Assembly: GCA_043767025.1 (NCBI GenBank)
Contig: JAYUHK010000174.1
Location: 1-47,419, forward strand
Source: JAYUHK01 sp043767025
GTDB lineage: Bacteria; Bacteroidota; Bacteroidia; Chitinophagales; Saprospiraceae
Direction of reading: 5' to 3'
Length of the DNA stretch: 47,419 nucleotides
Made by a program: the position numbers and the translations under genes
Shown here: piece by piece, positions 26,346-34,068 of the stretch
How positions within the stretch are numbered: the first letter of the stretch is position 1
Layout of the letters: each line of letters starts with the position of its first letter
Notes under the pieces: generated by a model
Told to the model about the DNA's origin: nothing
Seen by the model: the letters and a program-made list of their open reading frames with translations, nothing else
The model's database searches: none

Positions 26346-27278
26346 ATGAGTAAAGTAACTGTCATTGGCTCCGGAAATGTTGGAGCTACCTGTGCTAACG
26401 TGTTGGCACACAAAGATTTAGTCAATCAAATTGTCCTCTTGGACATTCAAAAAGATATGGCGCGCGGAAAAGCCCTCGATATGTGGCAACAAGCTCCGAT
26501 TGATTATTACAGTACCCGTATCTTGGGGACGGACGATTATGCGGACACCGCCAACTCCGACATCGTCGTCATCACCGCCGGAATCCCCCGCAAACCGGGC
26601 ATGACGCGCGACGACCTCATCGCTACCAATGCGAAAATCGTAGCTTCTGTGACAGCTTCTATTATGAAATACTCTCCCAATCCAATCATCATCGTCGTTT
26701 CTAATCCGTTGGACGTGATGACCTATGTGGCGCACAAAACTTCGGGTTTGCCAAAATCTCGGGTACTCGGCATGGCTGGCATCTTGGATACGGCTCGTTA
26801 TTCGGCTTTTTTGGCGGAGGAACTTAACGTTTCTCCAAAAGATATTCAGGCAGTCTTGATGGGCGGACACGGCGATACGATGGTGCCTTTGCCGCGATAT
26901 ACTACTGTGGCGGGGATTCCTGTGACAGAGTTGGTGGCGGCTGACAAGCTGCAAGCTATCGTGGACAGAACCAAAGACGGCGGTGGCGAATTGGTGCGTC
27001 TGATGGGAACTTCGGCTTGGTACGCGCCCGGAGCTGCGGCAGCGCAAATGGTCGAGTCTATCGTCCGCAACGAAAATCGTGTCTATCCGTGCTGTGTAAA
27101 ATTGGAGGGCGAATATGGCTTGAAGGACGTTTATCTGGGCGTTCCGGTGCGTTTGGGCAGCGACGGCGCAAACCATTTTTATGAGTTGCACCTCAACGAA
27201 GACGAAAAAGCATTGCTCAACGCTTCGGCGGTCGCCGTCAAATCCGTGATGACTGTATATGACGGAATGAACTTGTAA
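26346..27278 (+). CDS. mdh: Malate dehydrogenase (LDH-like type)
   Basis: NAD-dependent malate/oxaloacetate interconversion in the TCA cycle. 310 residues. Rossmann GSGNVG (8-13) and 'LLDIQKDMARGKALDM'. The substrate loop 'RKPGMTRDDL' has both arginines (R82, R88) that distinguish malate from lactate dehydrogenases. 'VVSNPLDVMTYV' and the catalytic 'MGGHGDTMVP' histidine are present. GC content is visibly higher than in its flanks, as for other highly expressed genes here. It has a consensus promoter and its own terminator, so it is monocistronic. Confidence 0.97.
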   Translation: MSKVTVIGSGNVGATCANVLAHKDLVNQIVLLDIQKDMARGKALDMWQQAPIDYYSTRILGTDDYADTANSDIVVITAGIPRKPGMTRDDLIATNAKIVASVTASIMKYSPNPIIIVVSNPLDVMTYVAHKTSGLPKSRVLGMAGILDTARYSAFLAEELNVSPKDIQAVLMGGHGDTMVPLPRYTTVAGIPVTELVAADKLQAIVDRTKDGGGELVRLMGTSAWYAPGAAAAQMVESIVRNENRVYPCCVKLEGEYGLKDVYLGVPVRLGSDGANHFYELHLNEDEKALLNASAVAVKSVMTVYDGMNL

Positions 27279-27294
27279 GAATTTATTTTTCTAT

Positions 27295-27337
27295 AAAAAA
27301 ACCGCTTTTGGAGTTGCTTCCAAAGGCGGTTTTTTTT
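27295..27337. terminator. Bidirectional terminator after mdh
   Basis: Stem AAAACCGCTTTTGGA (ending 27312) with TCCAAAGGCGGTTTT (starting 27319), one G-U, 6-nt loop, A-run and T-run flanks. It separates mdh from the convergent secreted-protein gene. Confidence 0.88.
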
Positions 27338-27388
27338 TTGTAGAAAAAAGGATTTTTGTGACAGAATGAATTTTGGCATAAAAAACCA

Positions 27389-27916
27389 CTAAAGCAGCCG
27401 AAAAGAATCCAGAAATTTGTCGCTCATAGGACTCAAACTCTTTTCTTTTTTGACCGCCACCTGCATCAAATAATAGCGACTGCCGACTACAACCGCTCGG
27501 CTGCGGAGTGCGGCTTTGCCTTTTCGATAGTCAATCCGCCAAGTGTAGGCAGGAAAATCCTGCAGTTTTTGGGGCGCAGAATACCGCAAATCTCCTTTCA
27601 AATCTTTTACCGCAGTTTGGACGGTGCTTTCAAAAAATTCTTTGAGCAGTTCCGTCGAGTCCGAGTGCAGGCTGCCTTCGGGATAGTCGCAGTAGCTGAC
27701 AAGGTAAAGGGCAGAATCCGCCTCCAAAGTCTGGTAAAAAAATGTATGGTATTCGATTTTTCCGACCGCCGTTTCGATGATTTCCTTTTTTTCGGCGAGC
27801 GCGCCCGGCGCAGTCATCTGAAATTTACCGCCGTAGGGTTTGAACTCTTGCCACCGAATATTTTGCGCAAGCAACAAATTGGGTATCAAAATCAACAAGC
27901 AAAGTATTTTATTCAT
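27389..27916 (-). CDS. Small secreted protein, unknown function
   Basis: 175 residues from the ATG at 27916 (MNKILCLLILIPNLLLAQ, a signal peptide cleaved after AQ); an ATG six codons further up is also possible. The mature part begins 'IRWQEFKPYGGKFQMTAPG', has 'TAVGKIEYHTFFYQ', 'LYLVSYCDYP' and 'AVVVGSRYYLMQVAVKK', and ends 'KFLDSFRLL'. This alternating-strand pattern with 'G-x-F-x-x-x-x-P-G' near the start and 'F-x-x-S-F' at the end is seen in other hypothetical secreted Bacteroidota proteins. I cannot assign a function. Convergent to mdh, divergent from the GH13 gene. Confidence 0.75.
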   Translation of the reverse strand: MNKILCLLILIPNLLLAQNIRWQEFKPYGGKFQMTAPGALAEKKEIIETAVGKIEYHTFFYQTLEADSALYLVSYCDYPEGSLHSDSTELLKEFFESTVQTAVKDLKGDLRYSAPQKLQDFPAYTWRIDYRKGKAALRSRAVVVGSRYYLMQVAVKKEKSLSPMSDKFLDSFRLL

Positions 27917-28017
27917 TTTATATTTTTTCTTCATTCCTTAACGACCAAAAATAAAAATTATTAGAACATTTGGATTTTTCTTCATTCCTTTGTCAATCAA
28001 CTTATATGACAAATTTT

Positions 28018-29772
28018 ATGGAGCAAAAATTTACTTTTCTCGCTATTGCGTTAGCGATGATTTCTGTTTTTTCGGCTTGCAAAAATACCAACTCAAAATC
28101 TGCTGCGCAAACCCAAGCCGATACTTCTGGCGTTTCTGACCGAAAATGGTGGAAGGAAGCCGTCGTTTATCAGCTTTATCCGCGCTCGTTCAAGGACAGC
28201 GACGGCGACGGAGTAGGGGATTTGAAGGGAATTATTTCCAAATTAGATTATCTGAAAAGTTTGGGCATTGATGCGGTCTGGCTCAATCCGATTTACAGCT
28301 CGCCCAACGACGACAACGGCTATGACATCAGCGATTACCGCAATATTATGAAAGAATTTGGGACGATGGACGACTTCAACGCCCTGCTCAAAGGAATGCA
28401 CGAGCGAAATATCAAACTCGTTATGGACTTGGTCGTCAATCATTGCAGCGACGAACACGAGTGGTTTCAGCAAAGCCGCAGCTCGCGCAGCAGCCCCTAC
28501 CGCGATTATTTCCATTGGTGGAACGCCGAAAAAGGCAAACCAAACTATCGGTACAGTCTTTTCGACATCAACCACGACGCTTGGAAATACGACTCTCTGA
28601 CCAACGCTTATTACCTTCATTATTTTTCGCAAAAACAACCTGACCTGAATTGGGAAAATCCAAAATTGCGCAAGGAAATCCACGACATTATGAAGTTTTG
28701 GATGGACAAAGGTATTGACGGTTTCCGCATGGACGCGTTCACTTTTTGTGCCAAAGACACTACTTTTCCCGTCCTACCGAAAGAATTTAGCGGCACTAAT
28801 TTTGTGCCTTTTTACTCCATGCAGCCGCATTTGCACGACTATTTGCAAGAAATAAACAAAGAAGTTTTGAGTAAATACGATGTGATGAGCGTAGCGGAAG
28901 GCGCGGGCAACACGCCCCAAGATGCCCACGATTTGGTAGATGCTGACCGCCACGAACTCAATATGTCGTACCCGTTTGAGTGGATAGATTTGCCGAAGTC
29001 GAGCGGCTACAGTGTGGTGGCTTTGAAGGAATGTTTGAGCCGTTGGGACAGCACTTTTGCCCAAAAAGGCTGGATGTCCGTCTTTCTCGCCAACCACGAC
29101 CAAGCGCGAATGGTGAGCCGCTTTGCCAACGACACGCCAGAATTTCGAGAGCTTTCCGCCAAAATGCTCAACACTTTTATTCTTTCAATGCGCGGAACGC
29201 CTTATACTTACTACGGCGATGAACTCGGAATGCTTAATATTCGTTTGGACAAAATCGAGGATTACAACGATATGCCTTCCCTCAATCAGTACCAACATCT
29301 GAAACAAACGAATGGAAATCTCGCTCAATACATGGAGGAGTTGAAATTTTCTTGTCGCGACAACGGGCGCACGCCTTTTCAGTGGGACGCTTCGCCCAAC
29401 GCAGGATTTTCGACTGGCAAGCCGTGGCTAAAAGTCCACCCCAACTACGTCGCGCTCAACGCGGCGGCACAAGAAAACGACCCCAACTCGGTGCTGAATT
29501 ATTTCCGAAAAATGATACAGTTGCGCAAAAGCGATTTGACTTTCGTGTATGGAAAATATACGCTTTTGGACGCTCAAAATCCCGACACTTACTCATATAC
29601 GAGAGAGCTGAATGGCAAAAAACGCTTGGTCGTGTTGAATTTTAAGGGACAAACCGCCAAGATTAATCTCGGCTTGGACTTGTCCAAAGCTAAAATTTTG
29701 ACCCACAATTACTCAACGCCCTCCACCGACGGCACTCTAAAACCCTACGAAGCAGTGATTTTTGAGTTGTGA
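28018..29772 (+). CDS. GH13 alpha-glucosidase/alpha-amylase family lipoprotein
   Basis: About 584 residues from the ATG at 28018 (MEQKFTFLAIALAMISVFSAC), with a lipobox LSAC-like 'VFSAC' predicting a lipid anchor; ATGs at 28006 and 27970 are alternatives. Visible GH13 signatures: 'YQLYPRSFKDSDGDGVGDL', 'MDLVVNHCSDEH', nucleophile in 'GIDGFRMDAFTF', acid/base Glu in 'SVAEGAG', and 'LANHDQAR'. Domain order fits oligo-1,6-glucosidase/trehalose-type enzymes with a C-terminal beta domain. It probably hydrolyses maltodextrins in the periplasm or at the surface. Its last 24 codons and downstream ~125 bp are duplicated at 31500-31698. Confidence 0.93.
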   Translation: MEQKFTFLAIALAMISVFSACKNTNSKSAAQTQADTSGVSDRKWWKEAVVYQLYPRSFKDSDGDGVGDLKGIISKLDYLKSLGIDAVWLNPIYSSPNDDNGYDISDYRNIMKEFGTMDDFNALLKGMHERNIKLVMDLVVNHCSDEHEWFQQSRSSRSSPYRDYFHWWNAEKGKPNYRYSLFDINHDAWKYDSLTNAYYLHYFSQKQPDLNWENPKLRKEIHDIMKFWMDKGIDGFRMDAFTFCAKDTTFPVLPKEFSGTNFVPFYSMQPHLHDYLQEINKEVLSKYDVMSVAEGAGNTPQDAHDLVDADRHELNMSYPFEWIDLPKSSGYSVVALKECLSRWDSTFAQKGWMSVFLANHDQARMVSRFANDTPEFRELSAKMLNTFILSMRGTPYTYYGDELGMLNIRLDKIEDYNDMPSLNQYQHLKQTNGNLAQYMEELKFSCRDNGRTPFQWDASPNAGFSTGKPWLKVHPNYVALNAAAQENDPNSVLNYFRKMIQLRKSDLTFVYGKYTLLDAQNPDTYSYTRELNGKKRLVVLNFKGQTAKINLGLDLSKAKILTHNYSTPSTDGTLKPYEAVIFEL

Positions 29773-29895
29773 GAAAAAGGGAGTTGCTTCCCCAAATTTT
29801 TAGGATTTTATACAATCACGAAAATAGTTTTAAAAATCTCCACTTTTTTGAACGCGAAACAGCGAAAAGTCTATAAAAGTTCGTATATTTGTGTA
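29693..29895 (+). repeat. Direct repeat, copy 1 (GH13 3' end plus downstream DNA)
   Basis: From AAATTTTGACCCACAATTAC in the GH13 gene to just after TATATTTG. The matching copy is at 31500-31698. The coding part aligns without gaps (offset 1807 bp), the non-coding part with small gaps. Confidence 0.9.
29821..29894 (+). repeat. R element, copy 1
   Basis: A ~75-bp unit containing TTTTAAAAATCTC, then CAGCGAAAAG, and ending TATATTTG (29884-29891), a -7 promoter motif. Related units start at 30711, 31626 and, degenerate, 34638. It marks the left end of the cassette carrying the HigBA-type pair. Confidence 0.8.
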
Positions 29896-29990
29896 CAGTA
29901 CGCAATTTTATTTGACCACAGCATAAATTTCAAGCCAGAAACTTTTGACAATATATTTTAATTTGTTCACCAATTCGTTACCATTGAAAA

Positions 29991-30370
29991 GTGATCAGAA
30001 GAATAACTACTTACGGAGAATATTTTAATAAATTTTACTCAAATCTTGACAAAGAAGTTCAAGAGAAAATTGATTGGACTTTTCAGTTTGTAAAATTTGT
30101 TGAACATATTCCATATAAATATTTCCAATACCTTGAAAGTACAGATGGGATTTATGAAATCAGGGTGGAGTAGAAAGCAATATTTATAGAATACTTTGCT
30201 TTTTTGACGAAGGATATTTAGTTGTACTTATCAACTCATTTCAAAAAAAATCGCGGAAAACGCCAAAATCAGAAATTGACTTTGCAAATAAATTGAAGAA
30301 ACAATATTTTTTAGACAAAAAATTAAAAGCAGAAAATGAAAAAAGTAACAGAAAAAATATCAAAAAATAA
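29991..30370 (+). pseudogene. HigB/RelE-type toxin broken by a frameshift
   Basis: The first 60 codons (GTG at 29991) read 'YGEYFNKFYSNLDKEVQEKI' and so on to 'STDGIYEIRVE', then TAG at 30171. Adding one base after 30172 restores Y-E-S-N-I-Y-R-I-L-C-F-F-D-E-G-Y-L-V-V-L, followed by 'INSFQKKSRKTPKSEIDFA' and 'NKLKKQYFLDKK', the normal remainder of this toxin family, ending at 30370 inside the antitoxin start. So a one-base deletion in a Tyr codon (TAY to TA) inactivates the toxin, unless it is an assembly error. GTG is at the expected N-terminus. Confidence 0.85.
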
Positions 30371-30653
30371 AATCGTTGATTGGGACACACATTTAGATAA
30401 AAAATATGGAATAAGTGGAACTGCAGCAAGGACAGAATTTGAAATGAAAGCACAAACTTTTATTTTAGGCGAATTATTGAAAGACGAAAGAGAAAAAGCA
30501 AATTTGACCCAAGCAGAAATGGCAGAGAAAACAGGCACTAAAAAAAGTCATATTTCAAAGATTGAGAATGGTAGAGCGGATATTCAGTTATCTACTCTTT
30601 ACAGACTGATTGAAAACGGACTAAATAGAAAATTAGAATTAATAATCCATTAG
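30336..30653 (+). CDS. HigA-type HTH antitoxin
   Basis: 105 residues. The C-terminal XRE domain 'LLKDEREKANLTQAEMAEKTGTKKSHISKIENG' is a canonical helix-turn-helix, followed by 'LSTLYRLIENGLNRKLELII'. The N-terminal 'DTHLDKKYGISGTAARTEFEMKA' is typical of the antitoxin partner of Gp49/HigB toxins. The ATG lies inside the original 3' end of the toxin frame (35-bp overlap). It should repress its own promoter; here it is left without an intact partner. Confidence 0.88.
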   Translation: MKKVTEKISKNKIVDWDTHLDKKYGISGTAARTEFEMKAQTFILGELLKDEREKANLTQAEMAEKTGTKKSHISKIENGRADIQLSTLYRLIENGLNRKLELIIH

Positions 30654-30710
30654 ACAGAAAAATAAAACGGCATACAACACGTGGTTTTTTATTTCATTCA
30701 TCTTAAATTG

Positions 30711-30787
30711 AAATATTTTTTAAAAATCTCTGCTTTTTAGCGCACGACACAGCGAAAAGCCTTTGAATATTTCTATAGTTTTGTGTT
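30711..30787 (+). repeat. R element, copy 2
   Basis: TTTTTAAAAATCTCTGCTTT, then ACAGCGAAAAGCC, ending TAGTTTTG (30776-30783), again a TAnnTTTG motif. It separates the HigBA-type cassette from the PIN cassette. Just upstream, GGCATACAACACGTGGTTT (about 30669) is a cassette-end-like sequence. Confidence 0.7.
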
Positions 30788-30855
30788 GAATATTTTATAC
30801 ATTATTGAGAATATCGGAACAATTAAATTTAGAAACTTTACCTAAAATTTAAGAA

Positions 30856-31059
30856 ATGATCATCGAAAGAACAAGCAATGAAGTAATTATAAGACTTCCG
30901 TCTTACGTGGACACTGAAGGACTCCAAAGTTTAGTTGATTTTTTGATATACAAAGAAATTACAGCAAAGTCGAAAGCAAAGCAGACTGACGTTGACCAAC
31001 TTGCAATAGATGTTAAAAAAGGTTGGTGGTCAGAAAATCGAAATAAATTCGTAAGATGA
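30856..31059 (+). CDS. Antitoxin of a PIN-domain TA pair
   Basis: 67 residues: 'MIIERTSNEVIIRLPSYVDT' then 'LQSLVDFLIYKEITAKSK', an acidic/basic linker, and 'AIDVKKGWWSENRNKF'. The short N-terminal strand plus helices fit a ribbon-helix-helix or AbrB-like DNA-binding part, with a C-terminal toxin-binding tail. Its TGA overlaps the PIN gene's ATG (ATGA), a strong sign of a two-gene module. A ~75-bp leader follows the R2 -7 motif. Confidence 0.75.
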   Translation: MIIERTSNEVIIRLPSYVDTEGLQSLVDFLIYKEITAKSKAKQTDVDQLAIDVKKGWWSENRNKFVR

Positions 31060-31508
31060 AAATAATAGTTGATACGAATATTATTTTTAGCACATTGTTG
31101 AACTCAAATGGAACTGTTGGAAATTTATTGTTCAACTCCGACAAACATTTTGAATTTTTTAGCTGTAGTTATATGCGTTACGAAATTCAAAAGCATTGGG
31201 TAAAGCTAAAAAAAATTTCAAAACTTACTGACAAACAACTTGAAATTTCTCACCAACAAGTTTTTTCCAAATTAAAATTTATTGAGGAAGCTATAATTCC
31301 AAAAAACATTTGGTTAGATTCGGAAGAAATATGTATGGACATTGATATTGACGATGTAGATTTTGTTGCTCTTACAAAATTTTTAAAGGCAACACTGTGG
31401 ACGGGTGACAAAATTCTCCACAATGGACTTAAAAAAAAGAATTTTAAAAGAGTCCTTAACACACAAGAGTTATTTGAATTAAGAACTCTTAAAAACGGGA
31501 AATTTTGA
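31056..31508 (+). CDS. PIN-domain toxin (VapC-like ribonuclease)
   Basis: 150 residues. The PIN acidic residues are visible: D6 in 'IIVDTNIIFS', a central Glu in 'RYEIQKHW', the Asp cluster in 'MDIDIDDVDFVALT', and D in 'LWTGDKILHNGL'. 'LNTQELFEL' near the end is typical of the 'PIN family toxin component' group. Expected to cleave RNA under antitoxin control. The stop codon lies within the right-hand GH13-tail repeat, so the last ~5 residues (KNGKF) may have been changed by the junction. All catalytic positions are intact, unlike the two other toxins in this window. Confidence 0.85.
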   Translation: MKIIVDTNIIFSTLLNSNGTVGNLLFNSDKHFEFFSCSYMRYEIQKHWVKLKKISKLTDKQLEISHQQVFSKLKFIEEAIIPKNIWLDSEEICMDIDIDDVDFVALTKFLKATLWTGDKILHNGLKKKNFKRVLNTQELFELRTLKNGKF

Positions 31509-31698
31509 CCCACAATTACCCAACGCCCTCCACCGACGGCTCTCTAAAACCCTTTGAAGCAGTAATTTTTGAATTGTGAGAAAGGAAGTTGCTTCACAAA
31601 TTTTTAGGATTTTCTACCATCACGAAAATAATTTTAAAAATCTCTACTTTTTAATACCCGATATAACGAAAAGTCTATAAATGTTCGTATATTTGTAT
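31500..31698 (+). repeat. Direct repeat, copy 2 (GH13 3' end plus downstream DNA)
   Basis: Partner of 29693-29895. Starts AAATTTTGACCCACAATTAC and ends after TATATTTG. Confidence 0.9.
31508..31579 (+). pseudogene. Remnant 3' end of a second GH13 gene
   Basis: In frame this reads THNYPTPSTDGSLKPFEAVI, then FEL and stop, against THNYSTPSTDGTLKPYEAVI, FEL, stop in the intact gene. Several third-position changes and three conservative replacements separate the copies, so this was probably once a functional paralogue. Confidence 0.75.
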
Positions 31699-31699
31699 G
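31626..31699 (+). repeat. R element, copy 3
   Basis: TTTTAAAAATCTCTACTTTT, then ATAACGAAAAGTCTATAAAT, ending TATATTTG (31688-31695). Followed directly by direct repeat DR1. Confidence 0.8.
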
Positions 31700-31753
31700 T
31701 CGTGGAGAGAAAACACTCGGTTTTGTATTATTCGCCGGCAAGTGAATAATCAT
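31699..31753 (+). repeat. Direct repeat DR1 (55 bp)
   Basis: Starts GTCGTGGA, includes AAACACTCGGTTTT and TATTATTCGCCGGCAAGTG, ends AATAATCAT. Its copy DR2 is at 34701-34753 in the same orientation. The inner ATTATTC and GAATAAT form an inverted repeat. Confidence 0.9.
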
Positions 31754-31803
31754 TTTTTGTGGTACAAGATGCTTGGTTTTAGCTCTAACACAACGATAAA
31801 GGA

Positions 31804-31838
31804 GGTAAGAAACAATCACTGTTTCTTACCTTTTTTTT
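31804..31838 (+). terminator. Rho-independent terminator
   Basis: A perfect 11-bp stem GGTAAGAAACA / TGTTTCTTACC (31804-31814 and 31820-31830), 5-nt loop, followed by eight T. Strong on the + strand; no + gene ends here. Confidence 0.85.
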
Positions 31839-31910
31839 GTTTTTATTTCCACTGCTCGCTTGTAGTTAGTGAGGTGCTATTAGACTTTCGAAAGGAGTTT
31901 GGTCAATCTT

Positions 31911-32522
31911 TCAACGCCAAAAATCAATTTTAGACCTGCCGGGCAGCCAAGTGCCCTTGCTCCAGTTCCTACTATTGAATGAAAGGCTTGCACGGCTTTT
32001 GTCGAGGTTAAACTTTAAGATAAAATAAGCTGACCCAATCTTATCCCCCGAGCTGTCCTTGACCATTAGACCGTCTGGTGTAACCCCATTAAAAGTCCCA
32101 AAATTCCCCCTCAAGCTATCGCCTGTAGGCGTTTGATAAATATCTTTGTTAACAAAACTTATAGTTGTACGTGGTATCTGGATACCTGTTCCCTTGGGGT
32201 TGCTCGCAGAACTTAATATGGCGGTGCTTCCATCAAAATACATAAAAATTGAATCTCTGATGTAACATTCTCCGATGCCATAGTATTCTCCCTTCTCAAG
32301 GGGGCGGCACACTTTAGCAAAAGTGACTGCAGTATCGCCTACCGAAGCAAGATAATAATAATGATGGGTATTTTGTGGTGGGCATTGGCAAGCCGTATCG
32401 CCAACAATGTCGTACCCATTTGGGCAACTGAATTTTTGAATTGGGGGTTCTTCTCTGTGGCAAGAAACGCAAACCCAAACTATAAAGCATAAAATAGATG
32501 AAATTTGAATTAATTTTTTCAT
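31911..32522 (-). CDS. Cys-containing lipoprotein, paralogue 1
   Basis: 203 residues from the ATG at 32522; the frame extends upstream without support. The N-terminus MKKLIQISSILCFIVWVCVSC is a lipoprotein signal. After it, 'FSCPNGYDIVGDTACQCPP' is a small Cys-rich module, then 'KVCRPLEKGEYYGIGECYIRDSIFMYFDG', 'TPTGDSLRGNF' and a beta-rich end. The same series (C-P-x-G-Y-x-x-V-G-D-x-x-C-x-C-P, C-R-P-L-x-K-x-E-Y-Y-G-I, a D-[ST]-[IF]-F-M strand) recurs in the next gene and in weaker form at 34069-34629. Function unknown; membrane-anchored. Confidence 0.8.
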   Translation of the reverse strand: MKKLIQISSILCFIVWVCVSCHREEPPIQKFSCPNGYDIVGDTACQCPPQNTHHYYYLASVGDTAVTFAKVCRPLEKGEYYGIGECYIRDSIFMYFDGSTAILSSASNPKGTGIQIPRTTISFVNKDIYQTPTGDSLRGNFGTFNGVTPDGLMVKDSSGDKIGSAYFILKFNLDKSRASLSFNSRNWSKGTWLPGRSKIDFWR

Positions 32523-32563
32523 TTTTAGTGATTTTAAATTGTGATACAAAAGGTGTTTAATTT

Positions 32564-33166
32564 TTATTTTCGGAAGATGATGTCGCAATTTTCGATAGGT
32601 TCAGTCATGTCATTCGCTATATAAGTATAATGGAAACGCAATGTACTTCGGTTAGGGTTCATTTTTATGTAGCTTCGGTAGCCGTATGTAACAAAATACC
32701 CCCCGTTGTTGTCTTTATACTGACAAAATGGGTATCCTATACGATTTAAAGCTTCATAATCTTCTGCGGCTAAACTATCACCTGTGAGGGTACTGTATTT
32801 GTAGAACACTACCGACTTATTAGAGAAAGAATTTTGGGTGGTAAAAACAAGATTTAAAGTATCCTTGTCAAATCCGTTCGGAAAATCCATAAAAAATGTA
32901 TCAGGACAGATGCAACCATAGGCAATGCCGTAGTATTCATTTTTTTTGAGCGGACGACATATTTTGGTTGTGTCAGACAGACTATGTACTCTTAAATGAT
33001 AATTTCCGTCGGGACACTTACAGACACTATCGCCTACCGATATGTAGCCTTTCGGGCAGTCCAATGGCTTTTTGATAGGCGCAGGATCGTCTTGTCTGCA
33101 CGCAGCAACTAAACAAGCGACAGCAACGGCTGCCAAAATTAAGTTCCAAAATCTCGTTTTTTTCAT
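32564..33166 (-). CDS. Cys-containing lipoprotein, paralogue 2
   Basis: 200 residues from the ATG at 33166 (MKKTRFWNLILAAVAVACLVAAC, lipobox LVAAC). Then 'LDCPKGYISVGDSVCKCPDG', 'KICRPLKKNEYYGIAYGCICPDTFFMDFPNG', 'LTGDSLAAEDYEALNRIGYPF', and a C-terminal 'RSTLRFHYTYIANDMTEPIENCDIIFRK'. Clearly homologous to the gene at 31911-32522, 41 bp away, and to 34069-34629, whose ends also read 'D-x-C-D-[VI]-[FI]-F'. No catalytic motif seen. Confidence 0.82.
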   Translation of the reverse strand: MKKTRFWNLILAAVAVACLVAACRQDDPAPIKKPLDCPKGYISVGDSVCKCPDGNYHLRVHSLSDTTKICRPLKKNEYYGIAYGCICPDTFFMDFPNGFDKDTLNLVFTTQNSFSNKSVVFYKYSTLTGDSLAAEDYEALNRIGYPFCQYKDNNGGYFVTYGYRSYIKMNPNRSTLRFHYTYIANDMTEPIENCDIIFRK

Positions 33167-33240
33167 TTTTTTGTAATTTATTGATTGTGATACAAAAGAT
33201 ATTTGATTTTTATTTCCAGAAAATAGTATCCTAACTTTTC

Positions 33241-33957
33241 TCAATCCCGCAATGCCCACTCGACTCCGTTTTTGTCTATTGCGCCCACTACGCCCAATTT
33301 TGGTTTGAAGAAAATAGTTTTAATGTTAGAGATTTCGATAGGTGTCTGGTTAGAAAACACATTTTCAAAAACTTTGCCAGCTATTGTTTTGGACGCATAA
33401 AATTTTGTGTTTTGGGAATAGTCGTTTCTTGCAGATGGAAGTCTGCTGAAATAGCTCATAAAAGAAGGCTCAAAAACACCGTAGGTGTTACTGATTTTTT
33501 GAAAAAAATCTATGAACTGACCTTGATTGCCCAAAGAAGCGTGGTCGGGGTCAATGTATGGCGAGTTCGAAATTTTAAACTCCAATGAGGCGATCTGTTC
33601 GATGCTATCCATCGGAATTTTTATCTTCACAAGGGCGTTCTTACTTGTTATGACACTAAAATATTTTTCAATTTCTCCTGTTTTATTACAGTTACTATTC
33701 ATAGGGAAGGAAGTAACAACACTAATACCATTGGCAATGAAGTCGTCCAATGTGTTTACACAGATACTTCCAGTATCTCCGAGTAAATTTTTTATTGCAT
33801 AGATAGTTGGGCGATGGTAAGGCAGTAAAAAAGTAGAGTCGTGACCGACATGGTCTAAATAGACACTTACGGAGCACGGCTCTTGTTTGGGGGACTCGCA
33901 CGCTGTAAAGGCGCACAAAATGGCACTAATTGCTATAAATAAAAAAAAAAATTTCAT
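33241..33957 (-). CDS. Lipoprotein, unknown function
   Basis: 238 residues from the ATG at 33957 (MKFFFLFIAISAILCAFTAC, a clear lipoprotein signal). The mature part is 'ESPKQEPCSVSVYLDHVGHDS' followed by ~210 residues without a family I recognise; 'FSNQTPIEISNIKTIFFKPK' and 'DKNGVEWALRD' close it. It is not an obvious paralogue of the flanking Cys-rich lipoproteins, but sits between them on the same strand, 74 bp before paralogue 2, so it is probably co-transcribed. Confidence 0.75.
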   Translation of the reverse strand: MKFFFLFIAISAILCAFTACESPKQEPCSVSVYLDHVGHDSTFLLPYHRPTIYAIKNLLGDTGSICVNTLDDFIANGISVVTSFPMNSNCNKTGEIEKYFSVITSKNALVKIKIPMDSIEQIASLEFKISNSPYIDPDHASLGNQGQFIDFFQKISNTYGVFEPSFMSYFSRLPSARNDYSQNTKFYASKTIAGKVFENVFSNQTPIEISNIKTIFFKPKLGVVGAIDKNGVEWALRD

Positions 33958-33983
33958 AAAAACATTGTTTTGAAGTGTAAAAA

Positions 33984-34017
33984 TGTGAGTTGAGTAGATT
34001 ATTCTACCCAACTCACA
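33984..34017 (-). terminator. Terminator after lipoprotein paralogue 3
   Basis: A 15-bp stem with one mismatch (33984-33998 and 34003-34017), loop TTAT, and TTTTT following on the minus strand. It separates the 34069-34629 gene from the rest of the cluster. Confidence 0.75.
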
Positions 34018-34068
34018 CTATGAATAAATTTTCAGCTAAAAATTGACAATCGAGCAATTACTTACGGA

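Larger units (their letters stand above)
31699..31838 (+). ncRNA. Candidate small RNA (promoter-to-terminator unit without a gene)
   Basis: TATATTTG at 31688-31695 would start a transcript near 31702, and a strong rho-independent terminator ends at about 31838. The ~137 nt between hold DR1 with its ATTATTC/GAATAAT stem and no credible protein. Inferred from signals only. Confidence 0.35.

Noticed and set aside
26418..27191. 257-codon minus ORF
   Set aside because: Antisense to mdh and rich in His/Arg/Ser as expected of a shadow frame.
29821..31753. Integron cassette array
   Set aside because: No integrase and no recognisable attC core sites; junctions carry R elements instead.
31697..31933. 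78-codon + ORF after R3
   Set aside because: It reads through the DR1 repeat and a strong terminator; a small RNA or plain repeat explains the sequence better.
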